Shown: positions 43,082 through 52,420, counted from the stretch's first letter. The stretch: 64,000 bases of DNA from Arthrobacter sp. Soil782 (GCF_001428435.1 NZ_LMSO01000001.1:583486-647485), one strand, 5' to 3'. The notes: a model not told the origin generated them from the sequence alone. Numbers and translations are program-made.

Positions 43082-44436
43082 TGGCAGCTCATGCAGAGCT
43101 GGAGGCTCAGATTGACCGGTGGCGCAGCTACGTTCAGCGCCGCCAGGCCATCTCCCCCGCCGACGTCGACGAGCTCGAAGACCACCTCCGCGAACAGATC
43201 GCCGAGCGTCAAGCCACCGGACTTGATGACGAGGAAGCCTTCCTCGTTGCGATCAAGCGTCTCGGAAACCTCGACGCCGTCTCGCAGGAATTCGCACGCG
43301 AACACTCAGACCGGCTGTGGAAGCAGCTTGTCCTCCTTCCGGAGAAAACACCCGACGACGACGGCGGCACCCCTGCGTGGCGCGAGCTGGCAGTCGTTCT
43401 CGCGCTGGCCGTGGGTGCGGGGATCGCAGTCAAGGTTGGGTTCCTCCTGATCGAAAACGAGAACGTATTCGCACGGAACCTGGGGTTGCTGGTATTCCCC
43501 TTCATCGCCGGCTACTTCGCGTGGAAGCGGCGGCTGACACCGCGGGTCGGCCTTGCACTGCTGATCCCCTACGGTGTCCTCGCCGCGGCCCTCAACATCT
43601 ATCCGTTCTCCGTTGGCGGGTCCACGGAGTTACTCGCGGTGCTGCATGCTCCGGTGATCCTGTGGCTGCTGGCCGGGCTGGCGTACGTCGGCGGGCGATG
43701 GCGCTCCGACAGCCGCCGCATGGACTTTGTCCGCTTCACGGGCGAGTTCGCGATCTACTACACCCTGCTTGCCCTCGGCGGCGCCGTGTTGAGTGGCCTG
43801 ACGCTCGGCGCCTTCACGCTCATCGGCACCGACTTCGAACCCGTCCTGGCCGAGTGGATCCTGCCCTTTGCCGTGCCGGGCGCACTGGTGGTGGCGGCCT
43901 GGCTTGTCGAAGCCAAACAGAACGTCGTCGAGAACATCGCTCCGGTCCTCACGCGCATCTTCACACCGCTGACCATTGTGATGCTGCTGGCGCTCCTGGG
44001 CGTCATCGCCGCTGCCGGCGGCCTGGTGGGCCTCCAACGCGAGCTGCTCATCCTCATGGACGCGATCCTAATCCTGGTGCTGTCCTTACTGCTGTATTCG
44101 ATCTCCGCGCGGGACTCCCTGGCACGACCCGGCCTGTTCGATGGCCTGCAGCTCGTCCTCGTCGTCGCAGCCATCGCGGTGGACACCGTCATGCTGACCG
44201 CGATGCTCACCCGCATCGCCGAGTTTGGCTTCAGCCCCAACAAGATCGCCGCCCTCGGCCTCAACCTCCTGCTATTGGTGCACCTAGTGCGCGCCGCATG
44301 GCTGACCGTCGGGTTCCTGCAGGGACGGCGCCCATTCGGGCAGGTCGAAAACTGGCAGACGCGGTACCTTCCCATTTATGGCGCGTGGGCCGCCGTCGTC
44401 GTCGTGATTTTTCCGCCTGTTTTCGGCTTCAGCTGA
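43081..44436 (+). CDS. Permease-prefix-domain membrane protein
   Basis: 451 residues. The N-terminal ~85 residues (AELEAQIDRWRSYVQRRQAISPADVDELEDHLREQIAERQATGLDDEEAFLVAIKRLG) are the cytoplasmic permease-prefix helical domain. About ten hydrophobic segments follow without an ABC or MFS signature. Co-translated with the PadR gene. Members may act in membrane stress or export; no direct evidence. Its stop (TGA) directly abuts the convergent stop of the zinc-ribbon gene. Confidence 0.85.
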   Translation: MAAHAELEAQIDRWRSYVQRRQAISPADVDELEDHLREQIAERQATGLDDEEAFLVAIKRLGNLDAVSQEFAREHSDRLWKQLVLLPEKTPDDDGGTPAWRELAVVLALAVGAGIAVKVGFLLIENENVFARNLGLLVFPFIAGYFAWKRRLTPRVGLALLIPYGVLAAALNIYPFSVGGSTELLAVLHAPVILWLLAGLAYVGGRWRSDSRRMDFVRFTGEFAIYYTLLALGGAVLSGLTLGAFTLIGTDFEPVLAEWILPFAVPGALVVAAWLVEAKQNVVENIAPVLTRIFTPLTIVMLLALLGVIAAAGGLVGLQRELLILMDAILILVLSLLLYSISARDSLARPGLFDGLQLVLVVAAIAVDTVMLTAMLTRIAEFGFSPNKIAALGLNLLLLVHLVRAAWLTVGFLQGRRPFGQVENWQTRYLPIYGAWAAVVVVIFPPVFGFS

Positions 44437-44820
44437 TCAGAAGTCGAACATCTCGCCTAGCCAGTTGTCCTTCTTCTTGCGGTAGGGCTTGCGTCCGTAC
44501 TGGTCTTCGCCCCGGCGGTCGTTGCTGTAGCGGCGGGTGTCGTCGTCGTACCGGCGTCGGTAGTCGTCATCTCTACGGCCGTAGTCATCATCCCTGCGCT
44601 CGGCTCCCAGCAGCGGGGAAGGCAGCGGCGGGGCGATGGGCGGTGCGCTCGGTGCGTGCGGGCGGGCGGCAGGCTGCGCGGTGAGGGCGCCGGCGCGGTC
44701 GATGATCTTGTCGAGCTCCCCCCGGTCCAGCCAGACTCCGCGACAGGTGGGACAGTAATCAATCTCCACACCACTTCGCTCCGACATCACGAGTTCAATC
44801 TTGTCCACCGGGCACAGCAT
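44437..44820 (-). CDS. TFIIB-type zinc-ribbon domain protein
   Basis: 127 residues from the ATG at 44820 with AGGAGG upstream. MLCPVDKIELVMSERSGVEIDYCPTCRGVWLDRGELDKII is the zf-TFIIB domain. The first knuckle is C-P-V-D, so only three cysteines are present. The remainder is Pro/Ala-rich, then strongly charged with repeated RRDDDYRR-like units, probably disordered. Function unknown. Confidence 0.88.
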   Translation of the reverse strand: MLCPVDKIELVMSERSGVEIDYCPTCRGVWLDRGELDKIIDRAGALTAQPAARPHAPSAPPIAPPLPSPLLGAERRDDDYGRRDDDYRRRYDDDTRRYSNDRRGEDQYGRKPYRKKKDNWLGEMFDF

Positions 44821-44928
44821 GGGTTCCTCCTGCATTGAGTGAGTTGCGATCAGTTGTGTAGCTCAAACGTAGGTCATTCGGTCGCTTGTCCCTACCCAAT
44901 GCGTGCTAATCCGTTCGGTGACGAAAAA

Positions 44929-44965
44929 GCGGCCTGCCCAAGCGATGAATGCTCGGGCAGGCCGC
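44929..44965 (-). terminator. Rho-independent terminator of the alcohol dehydrogenase gene
   Basis: An 11-bp GC stem (GCGGCCTGCCC and complement) with a small inner stem is followed on the minus strand by TTTTT. It starts 19 bp past the alcohol dehydrogenase stop. This is the clearest canonical intrinsic terminator in the window. Confidence 0.85.
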
Positions 44966-44983
44966 CTGCGGTTACTGGAACTA

Positions 44984-46027
44984 CTACAGCGTCGAGGTGT
45001 CGATGACGAAGCGGTACCGCACATCGGATGCCAGCACGCGCTCGTAGGCGTCGTTGATCTTGTCGGCCGGAATGACCTCGATCTCGGCACCGAGCTTGTG
45101 CTCAGCGCAGAAGTCGAGCATCTCCTGGGTCTCGCGGATCCCACCGATCATCGAGCCGGCAAAGGACCGCCGGCCGCCGATGAGCGCAAATGCCTGAACG
45201 GGCAGCGGCTCGGCCGGGGCGCCAACGTTGACCAGCGCGCCATCGAGGCTCAGCAGTCCGAGGTAAGCGCTGATGTCCAGTGACGCACTGACCGTGTTGA
45301 TGATCAGGTCGAAGGAGCCGGCGAGTTCCGTGAAGGTGTTCTCATCGCTCGTCGCGTAATACGCATCCGCGCCAAGACGCAGGCCGTCCTCCTGCTTTTT
45401 CAGCGACTGGGACAGAACCGTCACCTCCGCGCCCATGGCGTGAGCCAGCTTGACGGCCATGTGGCCCAGCCCACCGAGGCCGACGACGGCTACCTTCTTC
45501 CCCGGACCGGCACCCCAGTGCCGCAACGGCGAGAAGGTGGTGATGCCTGCGCACAGAAGGGGTGCGGCGGCGTCGAGCTCGATGCCCTCAGGAATGCGGA
45601 GAACGAAGTCCTCGGTCACCACAACGTGGGTGGAGTAGCCGCCCTGGGTAATAGTGCCGTCGCGGTCCACTGCGCCGTACGTGCCGACGTTGCCGTTGAG
45701 GCAGTACTGCTCCTCGCCGGCCAGGCAGTTCTTGCATTCGCGGCAGGAGTTGACCATGCAGCCGACTCCCACGCGATCGCCGACAGCGTGCTTGGTCACG
45801 TTGGCGCCAACCTCGGTGACGATTCCGGCGATCTCATGTCCCGGAGCCAGCGGGAACTGCTGGGGCCCCCAGTCGCCTCGGACCGTGTGGATGTCCGAGT
45901 GGCAGATGCCCGCGAACTTGATGTCGATCAGGACATCGTCGGGTCCAACATCCCGGCGTTCGATAGTGGTGGGGACGAGGTCCTCGGTGGCCGACGGAGC
46001 GGCGTAAGCGGAAACGGTCATGGGCAT
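44984..46027 (-). CDS. Zinc-dependent NAD(P) alcohol dehydrogenase (YahK/AdhC-like)
   Basis: 347 residues from the ATG at 46027 with AGGAG 8 nt upstream; the open frame extends to 46534, but that part is not coding. Catalytic zinc ligands: Cys and His in [15 protein letters not shown] and GHEIAG; structural zinc: [34 protein letters not shown] binds the cofactor. This subgroup reduces aldehydes with NADPH (cinnamyl-alcohol-dehydrogenase-like, as YahK). Confidence 0.93.
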   Translation of the reverse strand: MPMTVSAYAAPSATEDLVPTTIERRDVGPDDVLIDIKFAGICHSDIHTVRGDWGPQQFPLAPGHEIAGIVTEVGANVTKHAVGDRVGVGCMVNSCRECKNCLAGEEQYCLNGNVGTYGAVDRDGTITQGGYSTHVVVTEDFVLRIPEGIELDAAAPLLCAGITTFSPLRHWGAGPGKKVAVVGLGGLGHMAVKLAHAMGAEVTVLSQSLKKQEDGLRLGADAYYATSDENTFTELAGSFDLIINTVSASLDISAYLGLLSLDGALVNVGAPAEPLPVQAFALIGGRRSFAGSMIGGIRETQEMLDFCAEHKLGAEIEVIPADKINDAYERVLASDVRYRFVIDTSTL

Positions 46028-46163
46028 GGATAGAGCTCCTGGGGATCGTGGTGACGTATTCGGTCTCAGTGCTGGGCAACGTACGCAGGCCAACAGGTAT
46101 TCCGGAACCCTAACTCCGCTAGGCTCGTACATTGAGTCCGACGCCGAAGGAGAGAGACCACCC

Positions 46164-46712
46164 GTGACTGAAAACCAGAGTTCCGCGGCCGACTTTGATC
46201 CGGATGCACGCGGCGAGCAGTCCCCCTCCGCCCTCGAAGCATTCATCGAGCGCGTTGAGGAGGAAACCCGCAAACTCCAGCTGGCGAGGTTCAGCCAGGA
46301 GGATGCGCTTACGCTTGGGTTGCTGATCGTGGAGCTGGCGACAGAACGTGAACTGCCAGTGGCCGTAGATATCCGGCGGGGAGCGCACATCCTGTTCCAT
46401 GTGTCGCTGCCTGGCGCCACACCGGATAATGACGCCTGGGTCGAGCGAAAGTCACGGACTGCCGAGCGCTTCGGCATTCCCTCTCTGCTGCTGGGCCTGC
46501 GCGGACGGCGCGGCGGCGGACGGATGGAAGACAACGGCTGGTTCGACCAGTCGAGGTACGCAGCACACGGCGGCGCGTTCCCGGTCTACGTGCGTGGAAC
46601 GGGGCCGGTGGCCGTGGTCACCGTTTCGGGGCTGCCGCAGGTAGCGGACCACGAGCTCGTGGTCGAAGCGCTGACAAAGTTCAGTCGGCGCAAGAAGAAG
46701 GCCACGACCTAA
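46164..46712 (+). CDS. UPF0303/heme-degrading-domain family protein
   Basis: 182 residues from a GTG with AAGGAGAGAG upstream. [21 protein letters not shown] helix, then [38 protein letters not shown] and a [32 protein letters not shown] block identify the Haem_degrading/UPF0303 fold. Enzymatic role uncertain. Divergent from the alcohol dehydrogenase across 136 bp. Confidence 0.85.
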   Translation: MTENQSSAADFDPDARGEQSPSALEAFIERVEEETRKLQLARFSQEDALTLGLLIVELATERELPVAVDIRRGAHILFHVSLPGATPDNDAWVERKSRTAERFGIPSLLLGLRGRRGGGRMEDNGWFDQSRYAAHGGAFPVYVRGTGPVAVVTVSGLPQVADHELVVEALTKFSRRKKKATT

Positions 46713-46730
46713 CTTTGGCCGACGGCGGAC

Positions 46731-47153
46731 CTATCTGTTGGCGGAAATCAGGGACTCGATGAGCCCTTCGATGCGGCTGCGGATTTCATCGCGGATGGGC
46801 CGGACGGATTCGACACCTTTGCCTGCCGGGTCCTCCAGCACCCAGTCCTCGTAGCGCTTGCCGGGGAAGTACGGGCACTCGTCGCCGCAACCCATGGTGA
46901 TGACGACGTCGGACTCCTGCACCGCCTCGGTGGTGAGCACTTTCGGAATCTCACTGCTCATGTCGATCCCGACCTCCGCCATGGCTTCCACCGCAGACGG
47001 GTTGATCTTCCCGGCCGGCTGGGACCCGGCCGAGCGAACCTCGATGGCACCCTCTGACAGGGTAGTGAGGAACGCCGCCGCCATCTGCGAGCGGCCGGCA
47101 TTGTGGACGCAAGCGAACAGGACGGAGGGCTTTTTGGGCGGTTCAGTGGTCAT
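46731..47153 (-). CDS. arsC: Arsenate reductase (low-molecular-weight phosphatase type)
   Basis: 140 residues. The P-loop CVHNAGRSQ places the nucleophile at C15 and Arg at 21 (CX5R), and MGCGDECPYFPGKRYEDWVLEDPAG is the conserved arsenate reductase segment. It reduces As(V) to As(III), with thioredoxin or mycothiol as likely donor in this phylum. Divergent from arsR across a 30-bp inverted repeat. No arsenite pump gene lies nearby. Confidence 0.93.
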   Translation of the reverse strand: MTTEPPKKPSVLFACVHNAGRSQMAAAFLTTLSEGAIEVRSAGSQPAGKINPSAVEAMAEVGIDMSSEIPKVLTTEAVQESDVVITMGCGDECPYFPGKRYEDWVLEDPAGKGVESVRPIRDEIRSRIEGLIESLISANR

Positions 47154-47180
47154 CCGGGGTCTCCGATAAGAATTGATGAG

Positions 47181-47212
47181 GATCGATATGAATCGAACCA
47201 GCTATATCGATC
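47181..47212. promoter_or_regulatory. ArsR operator between arsC and arsR
   Basis: GATCGATAT (47181-47189) and ATATCGATC (47204-47212) are perfect 9-bp arms around 14 bp. A minus-strand TTGACA (47220-47215) for arsC lies just beside it, and CATAAT (47231-47236) 6 nt before the arsR ATG. One ArsR dimer could shut both promoters. Confidence 0.7.
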
Positions 47213-47242
47213 GATGTCAATCCGTCGGTGCATAATGGATTC

Positions 47243-47593
47243 ATGAGCACTGCGCCAACCACGGAAACCAGCCTTGACGCGTCCTGCTGCCCTCCCGCGG
47301 AACAACCCGGGATCAGCCTCGAAGATGCGCAGCAGCGGGCAGCTGTGTTCAAGGCCCTGGCGGATCCGAACCGGCTGCGGCTGCTGTCCATTGTGAAGGC
47401 GGGAGAGTCAGGCGAGGCCTGCGTGTGTGACATGACCGAACCACTGGACCTCGGTCAGCCGACTGTCTCCCACCATTTGAAGATTCTCGTCGAAGCCGGA
47501 CTGCTGAACCGCGAGAAGCGAGGAACCTGGGCCTACTACTCCCTGGTTCCCGGCGCACTGGACAGGGTGACGGGGCTGCTCGCGTCGCTCTGA
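47243..47593 (+). CDS. arsR: ArsR family arsenic-responsive repressor
   Basis: 116 residues from the ATG at 47243; with no Shine-Dalgarno and CATAAT ending 6 nt upstream it is probably leaderless. Winged HTH: KALADPNRLRLLSIVKAGESGEACVCDMTEPLDLGQPTVSHHLKILVEAGLL. Cysteines fall at C15, C16 (SCCPP) and in CVCD (C60, C62). In the Corynebacterium glutamicum ArsR, Cys15, Cys16 and a Cys near position 55 bind As(III), so this appears to be that variant. Confidence 0.92.
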   Translation: MSTAPTTETSLDASCCPPAEQPGISLEDAQQRAAVFKALADPNRLRLLSIVKAGESGEACVCDMTEPLDLGQPTVSHHLKILVEAGLLNREKRGTWAYYSLVPGALDRVTGLLASL

Positions 47594-47611
47594 CGCTGCT
47601 GCCCCGCGCTC

Positions 47612-48247
47612 CTACCAACGCGGGTGGACGGCCTCCCTGAAGTACCGGTCGTAGATGTCCAGGACACCCGCGCTGATTTCATTTCCGAGAGTGGCTTCCG
47701 AGGCCGCTTCAGCATTTGCCCGCGCCTGTGCCGGTGTCCGGGCGCCCGGAATCACCGTGGTGACACCCTCCTGGGCAGCGACCCACGCCAGAGCCGCCTG
47801 AGAGGTGCTCACGCCGTCCGGAACCAGCCCGTTGAACTCGTCAACTGCCGCCAGACCAGTCTCGAAATCCACACCGGAGAACGTCTCACCGACGTCGAAC
47901 GCTGAACCCGTGCGGTTGTAGTTGCGGTGATCATCCTCTGGAAACTCCGTGTCCTTCGTGTACTTCCCGGACAACAGCCCCGAGGCCAGCGGAACGCGGG
48001 CGATGATCCCGACACCCGCTGCCACCGCTGCAGGAAGCACCTCATCCAGCGGTTTGAGACGGAAGGCGTTGAGGATGATCTGCACCGTCGCAGTATTGCC
48101 ACGCTTGATTGCTTCCATAGCTTCTTCGGTCCGCTCGACACTGACGCCGTAGTTGCGGATGACGCCCTCGCTCACCAGGGTATCCAGGGCGTCATACACT
48201 TCTGAATTGCCGTACACAGCAGTAGGCGGGCAATGCAGTTGTTCCAT
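47612..48247 (-). pseudogene. Aldo/keto reductase, N-terminally truncated
   Basis: 211 residues from an ATG at 48247 correspond to the C-terminal two thirds of a ~325-residue aldo/keto reductase. The sequence begins M-E-Q-LHCPPTAVYGNSEVYDALDTL, where intact relatives have LLQLHCPP near residue 117, and runs to the normal end (REAVHPRW). The lost part holds the catalytic Asp, Tyr and Lys; only the active-site His is left. A short open extension upstream is not related. A TATAGT box 6 nt upstream could still express it. Confidence 0.75.
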
Positions 48248-48259
48248 GGCTCGACTATA

Positions 48260-48273
48260 TGACCGACCGGTCA
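48260..48273. promoter_or_regulatory. TetR-like palindrome at the truncation junction
   Basis: TGACCG-AC-CGGTCA is a 14-bp palindrome that overlaps the amidase stop codon and lies 13 bp before the truncated reductase ATG. It resembles operators of TetR-family regulators. No matching regulator gene is adjacent. Confidence 0.45.
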
Positions 48274-49971
48274 GACCCGCGGCGTTCGTGGTGGAGCTAC
48301 CCGGCGTGAGCCAGTTGCTTCGAAGGCAGCAGCCAGCCGCAGCAGCTCGTTGTCCGAATACGCCTTTCCTGCGAAAGTCAGGCCCACCGGCATCCCGAGA
48401 TCGGCCATCACGCCCATCGGAACGGTGACCGTCGGGATGCCCAGGTGGCGCGGCACCAGGTTGCCGTTGGACACCCATACGCCGTTGCGCCACGCGAGGT
48501 CCGCGGAGGTGACGGAGGTATCCGCGTCCGCAGGGCCGACGTCGGCAGCTGCCGGGAAGATGACCGCGTCCAGTCCGTTTTCATCCATCCAGTCGTGTAG
48601 GTCCAGCCGGCGGGTCTCCTGCAGACCGCGAAGCCCTTCCTCCAGGTGAGGGATTTCGGCCAGAGACATCGCGCCGCTCCGGCGGATGACGTCCGGGTAG
48701 TCGGCGATGTCGTCGTCGAAGCCGTTATACCGGTCCGGCAGTGCGCCGTCCGGCGCAGGGAAGATCGCGGCGCCGTCGACGTCGGCAAGTGATGCCAGCT
48801 GCGGATCAGCGTTCGCCTGTAGGAAGTCTTCCCAGGCCCAGGCGGACAGGTCAACGATCTCGTGCTTGAGGTATTCGGGGCTGACGAGTCCGCGGGTGCT
48901 GATGGTCGGCGCACCGGGCCTGTCACCCTCGTAGTTGGAGACTACGGGGAAGTCGACCTCGACCACCTCGGCGCCCGCGTTCTTCAGATCCCGCCGCGCT
49001 GCCTCCCAGAGTTCGATGACCGACTGGCGCGTTTCGATCCGCTGGCCCGTGGAGCCACCGATGCCGGGTGTTGCCGCAGTGCCGGCGTCGTTGTCCTTGT
49101 TGATGTACATGCGGGGCACGCCAAAGCGCTTCCCCTTCAGTGCGCTGCGGTCAGCGGCCAACGACCGGTACGACGGCGGACGCACCTCCGAGGCGCGCGG
49201 AATGGAAACCCAGGGCTGGACCCTCCAGAAGTCGCCGCGGGTCTCGGTATCGTTGGCGACGATGACGTCGAGGACCTCGAGCAGATCCGCCATGGTGCGC
49301 GTATGGGGAACCACGACGTCCATGGTGGGCACGAGCGGCCAGTTTCCGCGCACCGAGATGACACCCGGCGAGGGCGTGTACGCGCACAGTCCATTGTTCG
49401 ACGCCGGAGCACGGCCTGATGACCACGTCTCCTCGGCCAGGCCGAAGGCGGCGAAGCTGGCGGCCGTCGCGGTGCCGGATCCGTTGGAGGAGCCGGACGC
49501 GAAAGCGGCGGGAAGGTAGTCAGCGTTGTAGGGGCTTTCAGCCCGTCCGTAAACGCCGCGCTGCATTCCGCCGTTGGCCATGGGCGGCATGTTGGTGAGA
49601 CCGATCAGGATGGCACCGGCGCCGCGGAGCCGCTCGATGGTGAACGCGTCCTGCTGCGCGATGAGGCCCTGGAACGCCGGGGAGCCGGCGGCGACCGTGA
49701 GCCCCTTAGCCTGGTAGCTGTCCTTCGCGGTGTACGGGATGCCGTCCAACGGACCGAGGGTTTCACCCTTCTGCCGGCGGCGGTCAGAGGCCCGCGCTTC
49801 TTCCAGCGCAGCCGGGTTCATGACGACGACTGAGTTGAGCCGGATGCCCGCCTTGTCATAGACCGCAATGCGGTTCAGGTAGCTCCCGACGAGCTCCTCG
49901 CTGGTTACCTGGCCGGTCTCGAGTGCCGCGCGAAGATCCGCGATGCCCGCTTCGACGACGTTGAAACCCAT
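48271..49971 (-). CDS. Amidase-signature family amidase
   Basis: 566 residues. PLDGIPYTAKDSYQAKGL supplies the catalytic Lys and ASGSSNGSGTATAASFAAFGLAEETWSSGRAPASNNGL the two serines of the Ser-cisSer-Lys triad. The usual GGSIR is replaced by WSSGR, as in one subgroup of the family. The C-terminus (VPMGVMADLGMPVGLTFAGKAYSDNELLRLAAAFE) is normal. Its start overlaps the agmatine deiminase stop by one base, so it is translationally coupled in the polyamine operon. It may hydrolyse an amide or carbamoyl intermediate of that pathway. Confidence 0.9.
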   Translation of the reverse strand: MGFNVVEAGIADLRAALETGQVTSEELVGSYLNRIAVYDKAGIRLNSVVVMNPAALEEARASDRRRQKGETLGPLDGIPYTAKDSYQAKGLTVAAGSPAFQGLIAQQDAFTIERLRGAGAILIGLTNMPPMANGGMQRGVYGRAESPYNADYLPAAFASGSSNGSGTATAASFAAFGLAEETWSSGRAPASNNGLCAYTPSPGVISVRGNWPLVPTMDVVVPHTRTMADLLEVLDVIVANDTETRGDFWRVQPWVSIPRASEVRPPSYRSLAADRSALKGKRFGVPRMYINKDNDAGTAATPGIGGSTGQRIETRQSVIELWEAARRDLKNAGAEVVEVDFPVVSNYEGDRPGAPTISTRGLVSPEYLKHEIVDLSAWAWEDFLQANADPQLASLADVDGAAIFPAPDGALPDRYNGFDDDIADYPDVIRRSGAMSLAEIPHLEEGLRGLQETRRLDLHDWMDENGLDAVIFPAAADVGPADADTSVTSADLAWRNGVWVSNGNLVPRHLGIPTVTVPMGVMADLGMPVGLTFAGKAYSDNELLRLAAAFEATGSRRVAPPRTPRV

Positions 49972-51032
49972 CAGCGGCCGCCCTCGAAAGTGCGCGCCTC
50001 CGGCTGTTGCTGGGTGATGCAGTGGATCCCGCCGCCGAAGGAGAAGATGTCGCGGGCGTCGACCAATTCAACGGTGCGCCCAGGGTAGGCGCGGCCGAGG
50101 ATGTCGGCGGCAACGGCGTCGTTCTCGTCATCGAAGGCGCACAGAATCACCGCGCCATTGGCCACGTAGTGGTTGATATAGGAGTAGTCCACAAAGCCGT
50201 CGTCGTCGGTGAGGACCGTGGGGGCTGGGACGTCGATAATCTCCAGAGGGTGACCATCGGCGTCGGCTGCTCTCTCCAGTTCGGAGCGCAGGAAACGGGT
50301 CACCTCGTAGTCGGGGTGTTCAGGGTTGTCCTGCCTGTGGAGGAGAACAGCGCCCGACGGCGTGAACGCGGCGACGATGTCCACGTGGCCACGGGTGCCG
50401 AACTCCTCATAATCGCGGCTGAGTCCGCGCGGCAGCCAGACGGCGTGCCGGGTGCCCAGACGGGCGTGAAGCTCTGCTTCGACGGATTCCCTCGTGGCGC
50501 CCGGGTTTCGTCCGGGATCGAGTTGGACCGTCTTAGTGAGCAGAACCGTTCCGCGGCCGTCGACGTGGAAACCGCCGCCCTCATTCACAAGCGCACTGTC
50601 CTCTACCGCGGCGCCGGCGTGCGCGGCGACCGCCCGGCCGACGTGCTGGTCCTTGTCCCACGCCGCCCAGTGCTGGGCTCCCCACCCGTTGAAAATCCAG
50701 TTCACGGCGCGGGTGGAACCGTCCGGTGCATGGACGAAAGTAGGCCCGGAATCGCGGAGCCAGGCGTCGTCCAGCTCGGTCTCCTGCACCGCGATTTCGG
50801 CTCCCAGCAGTGTGCGGGCAGTCTCGGCGTCGGCCGGATCCGCGAGGACGGTCACGGGTTCGTAGCGGGCGATGGTCCGGGCCACCCGGGACCAGGCCGC
50901 GCGTGCCCGGCCGAGGCTCTCGCTATCGGGTGCGCCGAACGTGTCATTGGAAGGCGGGAAGGCCATCCAGGTGCGCTCATGCCGCTCCCACTCGGCGGGC
51001 ATGACGGTGATGGCGGTCAGTGAAGCGTTCAT
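49971..51032 (-). CDS. aguA: Agmatine deiminase family protein
   Basis: 353 residues, typical of agmatine deiminases of the PPAD superfamily. Motifs: PAEWERHERTWMAFP, DDAWLRDSGPTFV, NEGGGFHVDG, the His region RGLSRDYEEFGTRGHVDIVAAF, and the nucleophilic Cys in FSFGGGIHCITQQQP. Converts agmatine to N-carbamoylputrescine and ammonia. The start overlaps the amine oxidase stop by 4 nt. Confidence 0.93.
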   Translation of the reverse strand: MNASLTAITVMPAEWERHERTWMAFPPSNDTFGAPDSESLGRARAAWSRVARTIARYEPVTVLADPADAETARTLLGAEIAVQETELDDAWLRDSGPTFVHAPDGSTRAVNWIFNGWGAQHWAAWDKDQHVGRAVAAHAGAAVEDSALVNEGGGFHVDGRGTVLLTKTVQLDPGRNPGATRESVEAELHARLGTRHAVWLPRGLSRDYEEFGTRGHVDIVAAFTPSGAVLLHRQDNPEHPDYEVTRFLRSELERAADADGHPLEIIDVPAPTVLTDDDGFVDYSYINHYVANGAVILCAFDDENDAVAADILGRAYPGRTVELVDARDIFSFGGGIHCITQQQPEARTFEGGR

Positions 51033-52420
51033 CCGATGAGAGCGCGCTGCTTCTGAAGCGCCGTCGTCAGCGTCCGGGCGGTCAGCTGACCCATGCGAAC
51101 GGCGCCGTCGACGTGCTGGTAGCCCTCGGCCGCGAGGTCGGAGCTGGACCAGTAGATGGGGCCCACCGGGGTCAGCTGGTGCTTGGAGTAGCGGTGCAGG
51201 CCGCCGAGGTCATAGCTGGCTGCGTAGGCGCCCCGGGTCCATTCCTCGGAGCCCCAGTCCGACTCGTAGTACACCTCGGTCTCCAGGGCTTTCGGTCCCA
51301 GGAACCCGGCGATGGACTCGAGGATCTGCCGGCGCCGGTCCTCGACGGAGAGTTCGAACATGGCGTCGGCCTTCTCATCGGAAATGAAGGCAACGAGGGT
51401 TCCGCGGGAGTCTTCGTGGTTGGTGTTGTCGTAAACCTCCTGCACAATCGACCCTGCACTGAAGCCGGTGCCGGACAATCCGTCCTCGCGCCAGAACGGC
51501 GTCTCATAGACGGCGTGCACTTTGATGACCAGGCCCAGTGACTGGTGCTGGTGCATCTGATGCTGCCTGCGCGGCAACGGGGGTTCGTAGGAGACCCGCG
51601 AGTACAGGTTCGGCGGAACGGCCATGACGGCGTACCGCGCGTTGACGGTGACGCTTTCCGAGATGGCGGTCACCGTGGTGGTTCCGTCCCGGCTCTCCGA
51701 CCAGCGGAGGGTGCGGACGGGACTGTTCAGGACGACGTCCTCCCCCAGCTCCGCTGCGATGCGCTCTGACACCGACTGCATTCCGCCAACAACACGCTTG
51801 TCGAGGATGAAGTCCTCGTCCACCAGGTTCGAGAACGAGCCGGCGGACGCGGCCATCAGCACGGCCTGCAGCGTTGAGAAAGCGTGAGCCGGCTTGGTGA
51901 GCATGCCGCCCGCGATGAAGAGGCCGATGTTGTTGCAGGCTTCCTCATCATCCGACTGCTGCCGGAGCCAGGAATGGAAGGAAACGGTATCCAGCTCCCT
52001 GGCCTGCGGGTGCTCCCACGGAGCCTTGGGATCCATCTGGGCAGCCAGGCGGTCCAGTTCATCGATAAGCCGTGACATCTCCGCGCTCGTCCGGCGGCTC
52101 ACGGGGAACATCTCGCCGGTGTACCGGACGGCCTTGCCGTCCGCTCCGATGTAGACGGACTCACCCTCGCGGTAGCGCGAGTAGGTTTCCAGTCCGAGCT
52201 CATTGAGTAAGCCGATCAGCGCCTCCTGATCCGGCGACACCCACTGTCCGCCGAGTTCCAGGACAGCGCCGTCGATCACATCGGTATGGGTCCGGCCGCC
52301 CACGCGGTCCCGCGCCTCAAGAACGGTAACGGAGTGGCCGGCCTTCCGCAGCTCCCTCGCTGCAGTCAGTCCTGACGGTCCTGCACCAACGACGACGACG
52401 TCGCTTTCGATAATCCTCAT
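51029..52420 (-). CDS. Flavin amine oxidase, probable putrescine oxidase
   Basis: 463 residues. FAD-binding N-terminus VVVVGAGPSGLTAARELRKAGHSVTVLEARDRVGGRTHT and the C-terminal Y.SSSDLAAEGYQHVDGAVRMG, which closes the flavin site, are complete. GGQWVSPDQEALIGLLNELGLETYSRYREG is close to putrescine oxidases of related actinobacteria. It would oxidise putrescine to 4-aminobutanal with release of ammonia and peroxide. First gene of the operon with agmatine deiminase and amidase. Putrescine specificity is inferred from resemblance and context. Confidence 0.88.
   Translation of the reverse strand: MRIIESDVVVVGAGPSGLTAARELRKAGHSVTVLEARDRVGGRTHTDVIDGAVLELGGQWVSPDQEALIGLLNELGLETYSRYREGESVYIGADGKAVRYTGEMFPVSRRTSAEMSRLIDELDRLAAQMDPKAPWEHPQARELDTVSFHSWLRQQSDDEEACNNIGLFIAGGMLTKPAHAFSTLQAVLMAASAGSFSNLVDEDFILDKRVVGGMQSVSERIAAELGEDVVLNSPVRTLRWSESRDGTTTVTAISESVTVNARYAVMAVPPNLYSRVSYEPPLPRRQHQMHQHQSLGLVIKVHAVYETPFWREDGLSGTGFSAGSIVQEVYDNTNHEDSRGTLVAFISDEKADAMFELSVEDRRRQILESIAGFLGPKALETEVYYESDWGSEEWTRGAYAASYDLGGLHRYSKHQLTPVGPIYWSSSDLAAEGYQHVDGAVRMGQLTARTLTTALQKQRALIG

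Noticed and set aside
44437-44600. Charged RRDDDYRR-like repeats as a possible recent tandem duplication
   Set aside because: The underlying codons vary and the unit is not exact; such disordered charged tails are ordinary in zf-TFIIB proteins.
48248-48493. In-frame extension of the truncated aldo/keto reductase to 48493
   Set aside because: The added residues are low-complexity, lie antisense-frame over the amidase 3' end, and do not resemble the missing reductase N-terminus.
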